Shown here: piece after piece, positions 16,088 to 22,253 of the stretch
How the letters are laid out: the number at the start of each line of letters is the position of its first letter
How positions within the stretch are numbered: the stretch's first letter is position 1
NCBI GenBank assembly: GCA_913060985.1
Contig: CAJXTQ010000004.1
Span: 1 to 22,253, forward strand
DNA from: an uncultured Micrococcales bacterium
GTDB lineage: Bacteria; Actinomycetota; Actinomycetes; Actinomycetales; Microbacteriaceae
Direction of reading: 5' to 3'
DNA length: 22,253 nucleotides
Program-made: the position numbers and the translations under genes
The notes under the pieces: generated by a model
The model's database searches: none
What the model saw: only the letters and a program-made list of their open reading frames with translations
Told to the model about the DNA's origin: nothing

Positions 16088-17500
16088 TTGAAAAACCCGC
16101 TAGCTCCAGAATGGCTTCGAACTCCGACGGACTTAAATCTGTTGCCGGAGAGGATTTGGCCTGCCAGCGTGAAAAGAGACGGCACCGGGGAGATGCAAAT
16201 TGGCGGTGTTGGAGTTGGTGAGCTCGCGAGCAAATATGGAACACCTCTTTACGTAATCGATGAGGATGAATTTCGCAATCGCCTGAACCTTTTGAATAGA
16301 GCTTTTTCTGCTCCTGCTAGAGATTTGGGGATTAGCGTCCGCATGTATTATGCGGCGAAAGCCCTGTTGACAACTGAAATTGCTCGCTGGGTCCATCAGG
16401 AAGGCTATTCGATTGACGTTGCAAGCGGCGGGGAGTTGGCAGTTGCTCTCGCTGCGGGCTTCGAGGGTGCCAAAATTGGAATGCATGGGAACAATAAATC
16501 CCTCAGCGAGATAAGTCGAGCGGTATCCAACGGAGTTAACTCGATTGTTATTGATTCAGAACTCGAAATTGAGCGAATAGCTTCGATCGCTGAGAGCAAT
16601 TCAGTTGTCCAGGGCGTTCGACTCAGAGTGAATAGCGGCGTGCATGCTTCGACTCACGATTTTTTGGCAACTGCCAGGGAAGATCAAAAATTTGGGGTCC
16701 CCATTGAGCAAGTGGAGTCCTTGGTGGAGACCATTCGATCACACTCTTCACTAAAGTTTTTAGGCCTTCACTCACATATTGGCTCGCAGATTTTTGTTGT
16801 GGATGGGTTTATCGAGGCAGCCCGCAGGCTACTTGAGCTTCATGCCAAGCTGTCGGCGAAAGGTGAAATCCCAGAACTAAACCTGGGTGGTGGATTCGGA
16901 ATTGCCTATGTTGAAAATGACAGGCCTCTGAACATAAAAGAGCTGGCCGAGAGAATTATTTCCAATGTTGCGTCTATTTCAGCCGAGCTTGGAATTGAAC
17001 CTCCCAACCTTTGTTTTGAGCCAGGAAGAATCATCGCCGGGCCAAGCGGAGTGACGTTATATAACGTCGGGACCCTTAAAGATGTAGAAGTGACCGTAGA
17101 CGGAAAAACCGCCATTCGCAGGTATGTTTCTGTTGACGGGGGAATGAGTGACAACCTACGAAGCAGTCTTTACGGAGCCGAATATTCAGCTTCGCTCGCT
17201 AGTCGCGCAACTGCCGCAGAGCCTGTTTTGGCCCGAGTGGTCGGTAAACACTGCGAGAGTGGAGACATCGTTGTGAATAACACCTATCTGCCATCGGATC
17301 TGGCAATCAATGAATTGATTGCCGTTCCTGCAACAGGCGCCTACTGCTATTCGCTAGCATCTAACTACAACTATTTGGGAAGACCGCCAATCGCAAGTGT
17401 GCGCGGTGGTGAATCAAGACTTTTGGTAAGAGGAGAGACCGAGCAAGACATGCTCGCTCGTGATGAGGGTTACAGAACGGAACTTATTGATGAGAGCTGA
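16088..17500 (+). CDS. lysA: Diaminopimelate decarboxylase
   Basis: A PLP enzyme that decarboxylates meso-diaminopimelate to L-lysine. The alanine-racemase-like barrel shows YYAAKAL with the PLP lysine (Lys91 in this start), LHSHIGSQI, LNLGGGFGIAY and CFEPGRIIAGPSG. The C-terminal beta domain shows KHCESGDI and the GAYCYSLASNYN segment. The start is uncertain: TTG 16088 (470 aa) gives an N-terminus, KNPLAPEWL, close to that of family members and lies one base after the argS stop. GTG 16061 (479 aa) would overlap argS by 26 bp. Neither has a good Shine-Dalgarno. It overlaps hom by 11 bp. Confidence 0.95.
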   Translation: MKNPLAPEWLRTPTDLNLLPERIWPASVKRDGTGEMQIGGVGVGELASKYGTPLYVIDEDEFRNRLNLLNRAFSAPARDLGISVRMYYAAKALLTTEIARWVHQEGYSIDVASGGELAVALAAGFEGAKIGMHGNNKSLSEISRAVSNGVNSIVIDSELEIERIASIAESNSVVQGVRLRVNSGVHASTHDFLATAREDQKFGVPIEQVESLVETIRSHSSLKFLGLHSHIGSQIFVVDGFIEAARRLLELHAKLSAKGEIPELNLGGGFGIAYVENDRPLNIKELAERIISNVASISAELGIEPPNLCFEPGRIIAGPSGVTLYNVGTLKDVEVTVDGKTAIRRYVSVDGGMSDNLRSSLYGAEYSASLASRATAAEPVLARVVGKHCESGDIVVNNTYLPSDLAINELIAVPATGAYCYSLASNYNYLGRPPIASVRGGESRLLVRGETEQDMLARDEGYRTELIDES

Positions 17501-18788
17501 TTACAGACCAATCCGGATTGGTCTGCTTGGAGCCGGTTCCGTTGGGTCACAGGTTTTCAAGCTAATCCAAGAGGATGCCGATGAATTGGCTAACAGAATT
17601 GGCGCTCAACTGCAGATTTCTGGGGTGCTGGTTAGATCATTGGACGCATCAAGGGATTATTCGATACCCAAAGAATTTCTAACTACCGATGCCGAGTCAG
17701 TAATTTTGGGCTCAGACATAGTCGTTGAGTTGATTGGTGGAATCCAGCCAGCTTTGGACTACGTTCGCATGGCTTTGGAGTCTGGTAGTGATGTTGTGAC
17801 TGCAAACAAAGCTTTGCTGGCGAACCATGGACCCGAGATTTTTGAACTGGCGGAGCGTGTAGGAGCTCAGGTTTACTACGAAGCAAGCGTCGCGGGAGCT
17901 ATCCCCATAATTAGACCGCTGAGAGAGTCGCTGGCGGGCGACACCGTTACTCGCATCATGGGAATCGTCAACGGAACCACAAACTTTATTTTGGATCAGA
18001 TGGAATCAACCGGTGCAAGTTTTGACGCGGCGCTGGAGCAAGCGCAGCAGCTTGGTTATGCCGAGGCAGATCCCACCGCGGATGTGGGCGGGTTTGACGC
18101 AGCTGCAAAGGCCGCAATTCTCTCATCGTTGGCATTCCATACCGAGGTTCATATAGACGATGTCTATACCGAGGGAATTGAAAAGATAACTCAGTTAGAT
18201 ATTGAGTCGGCCAAAGATGCTGGCTACACAGTAAAGCTGTTGGCTGTGTGCGAGCGAGTTGACGATGATTCAATTGCTGCCAGGGTGCATCCAACTCTTA
18301 TACCCCAGACCCACCCTCTAGCCAGTGTCAGGGGAGCTTTCAATGCGGTTTTTGTTGAAAGTGAGGCAAGCGGCGAACTAATGTTCTACGGTGCTGGAGC
18401 TGGCGGGATTGAAACTGCTAGCGCAGTTTTGGGCGATGTGGTTATGGCTGCAAAACGTCACCTCGGCGGGGGTTCAACCCTGAACGAGTCGACCCATGCG
18501 AAGCTTTCGATCCTGCCGATTGAAGATATTGTCACTCGTTACCAAGTGTCCTTAGAAGTGAAAGATGAACCGGGTGTATTGGCTGTAATTGCCTCAATGT
18601 TTGCCGAGCTTGAAATCAGCGTTGAAACTTTGGAGCAGTCCACCATCGACTCAGAAAGCGAAACTGTTTTGTTGACCGTTATCACTCACGAAACAAGCGA
18701 ACGAAGTTTACAAAAACTGATTGAGAAGCTGAACCAGAGTGAGGTCGTGGCTGAGTTCAAGGGCCAAGTGAGAGTGGAGGGTGTGTAA
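17490..18788 (+). CDS. hom: Homoserine dehydrogenase with ACT domain
   Basis: Reduces aspartate semialdehyde to homoserine with NAD(P)H, the branch to threonine and methionine. Counting from ATG 17490 (432 aa), the nucleotide loop is GAGSVGSQV (14-22), with TANKALLA (104-111), NGTTNFIL (161-168) and EADPTADVGGFDAAAK (192-207) carrying the candidate catalytic Asp203 and Lys207. A C-terminal ACT domain (about 352-425; VKDEPGVLAVIASMF) suggests feedback control by threonine, as known in actinobacteria. ATG 17490 is preferred over in-frame GTG 17460 and ATG 17463 because family N-termini begin close to RPIRIGLLGAG and CGGAA lies upstream. It overlaps lysA by 11 bp. Confidence 0.96.
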   Translation: MRADYRPIRIGLLGAGSVGSQVFKLIQEDADELANRIGAQLQISGVLVRSLDASRDYSIPKEFLTTDAESVILGSDIVVELIGGIQPALDYVRMALESGSDVVTANKALLANHGPEIFELAERVGAQVYYEASVAGAIPIIRPLRESLAGDTVTRIMGIVNGTTNFILDQMESTGASFDAALEQAQQLGYAEADPTADVGGFDAAAKAAILSSLAFHTEVHIDDVYTEGIEKITQLDIESAKDAGYTVKLLAVCERVDDDSIAARVHPTLIPQTHPLASVRGAFNAVFVESEASGELMFYGAGAGGIETASAVLGDVVMAAKRHLGGGSTLNESTHAKLSILPIEDIVTRYQVSLEVKDEPGVLAVIASMFAELEISVETLEQSTIDSESETVLLTVITHETSERSLQKLIEKLNQSEVVAEFKGQVRVEGV

Positions 18789-19868
18789 ATGGCACATCAG
18801 TGGCGCGGAGTTATTCGCGAATACGCAGATAGGTTGAACTGGAGCGATAGTGATCCGGTTGTAACCCTGGGTGAGGGCGGCACTCCGCTGATAGATGCCC
18901 CGGCACTTGCAAAACTTCTGGACGTTGGCGAGGTCTACCTGAAGTTTGAGGGAATGAACCCAACCGGTTCATTCAAAGATCGAGGGATGACAACCGCAGT
19001 CAGTAAAGCTTTGGGTAGAGGTGCAAAGGCGGTGGTTGCAGCTTCCACTGGAAACACTTCGGCAGCAGCCGCAGCTTATGCGACCAAGGCGGGAATGCAG
19101 AGCGTGGTTCTGGTCCCGAATGGAAAGATTGCCTACGGAAAACTAAGTCAAGCAATTGCTCATAAAGCGCAGATTATCCAGGTGAAGGGTAATTTCGATG
19201 ACTGTTTGTCGATTGCCAGAGAGTTGGATGAGAACTATCCGGTGTTTTTGGTCAACTCGGTAAACCCAGATCGACTGATGGGTCAAAAAACTGCAAGTTT
19301 TGAAGTTGTAGATGTTTTGGGTAAAGAGCCCGATTTGCATGCGATGCCGCTTGGAAATGCAGGAAATATCTCCGCTTACCACCTCGGCTACACCGAAGAA
19401 ATCAAAGAGGGAAGAATAAAAAAGTTCCCAAAGCTCTGGGGTGTTCAAGCGGAGGGCGCAGCCCCGTTTATCAAGGGCGCACCAGTTCAAAAGCCAGAAA
19501 CGATTGCAACTGCAATTCGGATTGGTAATCCAGCCAGCTGGGATTTAGCTCAGCAGGCAAAGAAAGAAACCGATGGTAATTTCGCTTTCGCAACAGATAA
19601 AGAGCTGTTATGGATGCACAGGTTCCTATCCCAAGAGTGTGGTGTTTTTGTTGAACCCAGCAGCGCTGCAGGAGCCGCGGGACTTTTCAAACACAAAAAG
19701 CTGGGAGATCTTCCGAAAGTTGACACAGTGGTGATTACGGTCACCGGCCACGGTTTGAAAGACCCTGACTGGGCTTTGAAAGATGAGCGCGGGAGAAGAA
19801 TCAAACCAAAGCGGGTCAGCGCCAACGCAGCCAGCGTTGCCAGTAGTTTGGGACTTGAGAAATCATGA
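18789..19868 (+). CDS. thrC: Threonine synthase
   Basis: A 359-aa PLP-dependent enzyme converting O-phosphohomoserine to threonine. The signature NPTGSFKDRGMT (57-68) contains the PLP lysine Lys63, and STGNTSAAAAAYA (around 85-97) and a GNAGNISAY segment bind cofactor phosphate or substrate. This is the shorter form (about 350-360 aa) typical of actinobacteria, without the long N-terminus of enterobacterial ThrC. The ATG follows the hom TAA with no gap and uses GGAGGGTG located at the end of hom. The stop overlaps the thrB start (ATGA). Confidence 0.98.
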   Translation: MAHQWRGVIREYADRLNWSDSDPVVTLGEGGTPLIDAPALAKLLDVGEVYLKFEGMNPTGSFKDRGMTTAVSKALGRGAKAVVAASTGNTSAAAAAYATKAGMQSVVLVPNGKIAYGKLSQAIAHKAQIIQVKGNFDDCLSIARELDENYPVFLVNSVNPDRLMGQKTASFEVVDVLGKEPDLHAMPLGNAGNISAYHLGYTEEIKEGRIKKFPKLWGVQAEGAAPFIKGAPVQKPETIATAIRIGNPASWDLAQQAKKETDGNFAFATDKELLWMHRFLSQECGVFVEPSSAAGAAGLFKHKKLGDLPKVDTVVITVTGHGLKDPDWALKDERGRRIKPKRVSANAASVASSLGLEKS

Positions 19869-20767
19869 AGGTAAACGTCCGCATACCCGCAACCAGCGCC
19901 AACCTTGGGCCTGGGTTTGACACTTTGGGGATTGCCCTGAATTACTATGACGAATACCAAGCGGAAACGATTGAATCCGGCTTAGAAATTGTGGTCCAAG
20001 GTGAGGGTAAAGGGGATATCCCAACAGATGAGAGCAATTTGGTCTTTAGGGCCCTTAGTTTGGTGTTTGAGCGAACCGGCGAGAAATTACCTGGGCTAAG
20101 ACTCACAACCAATAACCAGATACCTCATGGCAGAGGCATGGGTTCATCCGGAGCCGCAGTAGCTGGAGGCATAATGTTGGCTGCCGGACTGCTGGGAAAA
20201 CAGCATTCTTTCTCTGAGCAGCAGCTACTTGATTTTGCAACTGTCTTGGAAGGTCACCCGGATAACGTAGCGCCTGCTCTATTTGGTGGGATGACCATTG
20301 CCTGGACCGATTCCGAGGGTCCACACCACAAGCAACTCAGGGTTCACAGGGGAGTTTCGCCAATAGTGATGGTGCCGCCTAATCAGATGTCAACGAAGCT
20401 TGCAAGATCGCTGCAGCCTGAATCGGTTCCTCACGAGGATGCTGTTTTCAACCTGTCCAGATCGGCCTTGCTTGTTGCAGCGTTGATCTCCTCGCCGGAG
20501 CTTATGCTCCCGGCAACTGAGGACAGACTCCACCAGGACTACCGAGCCAGCGCTATGCCTGAGACACAGGAGTTGATTGTGAAGCTGAGGGAGCTGGGCC
20601 ACCCTGCAGTTGTTAGTGGAGCCGGTCCTTCGGTGTTGATTTTGGAGCCAAACCCCCAAAAAAGACTCGAGGTCCAAGCTTTTGCCGAAAAGAATTATCC
20701 ACATTGGCAGGTATTAATGTTGGCGGTTGACTCAAAAGGTGCTAGCGTAGAGGTGCACGAGGAATAG
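19865..20767 (+). CDS. thrB: Homoserine kinase
   Basis: A 300-aa GHMP-family kinase that phosphorylates homoserine for ThrC. It shows the N-terminal VRIPATSANLGPGFDTLG, the ATP loop IPHGRGMGSSGAAVAGGI (86-103) and a C-terminal VSGAGPSVLIL segment. The length is usual. The ATG overlaps the thrC stop by 4 bp (ATGA). Gene order hom-thrC-thrB is the standard actinobacterial arrangement, and the next gene, rho, is also its usual neighbour. Confidence 0.97.
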   Translation: MKVNVRIPATSANLGPGFDTLGIALNYYDEYQAETIESGLEIVVQGEGKGDIPTDESNLVFRALSLVFERTGEKLPGLRLTTNNQIPHGRGMGSSGAAVAGGIMLAAGLLGKQHSFSEQQLLDFATVLEGHPDNVAPALFGGMTIAWTDSEGPHHKQLRVHRGVSPIVMVPPNQMSTKLARSLQPESVPHEDAVFNLSRSALLVAALISSPELMLPATEDRLHQDYRASAMPETQELIVKLRELGHPAVVSGAGPSVLILEPNPQKRLEVQAFAEKNYPHWQVLMLAVDSKGASVEVHEE

Positions 20768-20797
20768 AGCGTTCGCTCACTGTGCGATTCAACTAAA

Positions 20798-20822
20798 CCC
20801 CCCTGATGGCGTTCTGCCGGGG
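20798..20822 (+). promoter_or_regulatory. Imperfect hairpin in the rho leader
   Basis: CCCC and GGGG form an outer stem and GGC/GCC an inner stem around GTTCT, with a 4-nt one-sided bulge (TGAT). A purine-rich AAAAGAAAGAG run follows. It lies in the 77-bp thrB-rho gap. It has no T-run, so it is not an intrinsic terminator; a regulatory role is speculation. Confidence 0.2.
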
Positions 20823-20844
20823 AAAAGAAAGAGTTATTTAGTTC

Positions 20845-22253
20845 ATGGAAGAAACCGAACAGAAACAACCTGCGAGAAAAAGAACCACCGCGGCAAAGAC
20901 GACAAAAGCAAAAGCCGAATCTGCAGAAGAAAAAAAGACTGAGACAAAGACTGATAGAGCTGAGCCTCAAACCGAGAGCAATCAAGATTCAGCCCCAGTG
21001 AAAACGGAGGAGAGTGGAGAGGCTAAGAAGCCCGCTCGCCGCCGGACCACTTCAAAAGCAAAGACCTCCGATTCAAATGACTCGGAAAAACCATCTGAAG
21101 AGAAGTCTGAAACTGCTTCGCAGGAGCAGCGCCAGGCCGAGGACAGCCAATCCGATCGTGAAGACAATGGTGAGAATCGTCGAGGCAATAACCGCAACCG
21201 TCGCAATCGATACCGTGATCGTCGCCGCGGGGGCGAGGATGTCGAGCCCGAAATCAGTGATGACGATGAGCTTATTCAGGTTGCTGGAATCCTGGATGTC
21301 TTGGATAACTATGCGTTTTTGCGAACCAGTGGTTACCTTCCCGGGCAAAACGATGTTTATGTCTCTTTGGGGCAGGTCAAGAAAAATGGCCTTCGCAAGG
21401 GAGATGCAGTTGTCGGTGTGATTAAGGCCCCCAAGGAGGGTGAGCCACAAAACAGTCGACAAAAATTCAATGCACTGGCCCGAGTTGATTCGGTCAATGG
21501 AATAGCTGTTGCTGAAATGACCGACAGGGTTGATTTCGCAAAGCTGACCCCTCTATACCCCGATGCACGCTTGCGACTGGAGACCGAGGCCAAGAAGCTC
21601 TCGACCAGAATTATTGACTTGGTCAGCCCGATTGGTAAGGGTCAACGAGGACTGATTGTTTCTCCTCCAAAAGCTGGAAAGACTTTGATTCTGCAGGCAA
21701 TCGCCAACTCGATCACTGCAAATAACCCTGAGGTTCATTTGATGGTGGTCTTGGTTGATGAGCGGCCAGAAGAGGTGACGGATATGCAGCGAACCGTCAA
21801 GGGAGAGGTTATTGCCTCCACCTTTGACCGGCCAGCAGACGACCACACCACGGTTGCCGAACTGGCAATTGAGCGCGCAAAGCGACTGGTTGAAATGGGT
21901 CATGATGTTGTTGTGCTGCTGGACTCAATAACCAGACTTGGAAGGGCTTACAACCTGAGTGCTCCAGCCAGCGGCCGAATTCTTTCCGGTGGTGTTGACT
22001 CCTCTGCTCTTTACCCACCAAAGAAGTTCTTTGGAGCAGCCCGAAACATTGAAAACGGTGGATCATTGACTATCCTTGCCACCGCTTTGGTTGAGACTGG
22101 CTCGAAGATGGATGAGGTGATCTTCGAGGAGTTCAAGGGAACTGGAAACATGGAGCTAAGGCTTTCAAGAGCGCTTGCTGATAAGCGTATTTTCCCTGCG
22201 GTTGACATCAACGCCAGTGGAACAAGGCGCGAAGAGATGCTGATGAGTCCGCA
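20845..22253 (+). CDS. rho: Transcription termination factor Rho, C-terminus cut by window end
   Basis: 469 codons are present and the frame runs off the window; compared with E. coli Rho about 60 residues are missing at the C-terminus. Residues 1-140 are low complexity (Lys, Glu, Thr, then an Arg/Asn-rich block at about 112-131). The primary RNA-binding cold-shock fold begins near 142 ([10 protein letters not shown]). The ATPase core shows Walker A SPPKAGKT (273-280), a [16 protein letters not shown] segment, [13 protein letters not shown], the Q-loop region [12 protein letters not shown] and [10 protein letters not shown]. The usual Rho_N (SAP-like) subdomain before the insert is not visible. 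A TAG at 20839-20841 in the same frame excludes an upstream start. The RBS is poor (GAAAGAG at about 12 bases). Confidence 0.96.
   Translation, partial: MEETEQKQPARKRTTAAKTTKAKAESAEEKKTETKTDRAEPQTESNQDSAPVKTEESGEAKKPARRRTTSKAKTSDSNDSEKPSEEKSETASQEQRQAEDSQSDREDNGENRRGNNRNRRNRYRDRRRGGEDVEPEISDDDELIQVAGILDVLDNYAFLRTSGYLPGQNDVYVSLGQVKKNGLRKGDAVVGVIKAPKEGEPQNSRQKFNALARVDSVNGIAVAEMTDRVDFAKLTPLYPDARLRLETEAKKLSTRIIDLVSPIGKGQRGLIVSPPKAGKTLILQAIANSITANNPEVHLMVVLVDERPEEVTDMQRTVKGEVIASTFDRPADDHTTVAELAIERAKRLVEMGHDVVVLLDSITRLGRAYNLSAPASGRILSGGVDSSALYPPKKFFGAARNIENGGSLTILATALVETGSKMDEVIFEEFKGTGNMELRLSRALADKRIFPAVDINASGTRREEMLMSP

Noticed and set aside
20767..20778. Palindrome GAGCGTTCGCTC as a terminator of the threonine genes
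   Set aside because: The stem is at most 4-5 bp with a tiny loop and no T-run follows.
21073..21462. 129-codon minus-strand open frame with a hydrophobic C-terminal part inside rho
   Set aside because: It is antisense to conserved Rho domains; the hydrophobic run is the complement of the Arg/Asn-rich tail codons.

Overview
The window looks like a compact chromosomal segment of an actinobacterium, most likely a small-genome, moderate-GC member of the Microbacteriaceae (freshwater Rhodoluna/Aquiluna-like). The signs are a DUF3039 protein behind an HtrA protease, a UPF0182 protein beside a PDZ/Lon-like protease, an actinobacterial lysA-hom-thrC-thrB-rho order, many GTG/TTG starts, and base composition near 50% GC by eye. 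The genus is inference. No mobile element, CRISPR array, rRNA or phage gene is visible, and no gene-free stretch exceeds about 130 bases.

Layout. (1) 42-8031: a short UvrD2-type helicase on + converges on a two-gene minus-strand unit (DUF2342 zincin-like protein, then an E1/cyclodehydratase-like protein). Divergent from that unit is a plus-strand pair: a PDZ plus Lon-type (S16) membrane protease and a large UPF0182 membrane protein. This resembles the M. tuberculosis Rv3193c-Rv3198c neighbourhood, as I recall it. (2) 8032-8183: initiator tRNA-fMet with its own promoter and a strong intrinsic terminator. (3) 8236-9380: two overlapping unknown lipoprotein genes, the only accessory-looking piece. 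(4) 9466-10871: HtrA-like membrane serine protease coupled by TAATG to a 70-aa DUF3039 protein, converging on pncB (10861-12129, minus). (5) 12192-14306: murI-rph-rdgB, closely overlapping. (6) 14295-14366: tRNA-Arg(CCG) on minus, its 3' end antisense to the end of rdgB. (7) 14431-22253: argS-lysA-hom-thrC-thrB followed by rho, cut off by the window end.

How the genes work together. The downstream third joins arginyl-tRNA charging to the aspartate-family pathway: lysA finishes lysine, while hom, thrB and thrC make threonine. Tight overlaps suggest translational coupling. murI supplies D-glutamate for the wall, rph trims tRNA 3' ends and rdgB removes non-canonical NTPs. The first half is dominated by envelope proteins, two of them membrane-anchored proteases with PDZ domains.

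No clearly new biological system is evident. The items most worth a second look are: the lipoprotein pair in the tRNA-fMet/htrA gap; the DUF2342 and E1-like proteins, which have both lost expected catalytic motifs; Rho without its usual N-terminal RNA-binding subdomain; UvrD2 without HRDC; and repeated -10-like hexamers 6-8 nt before start codons that lack a Shine-Dalgarno, suggesting leaderless transcripts.
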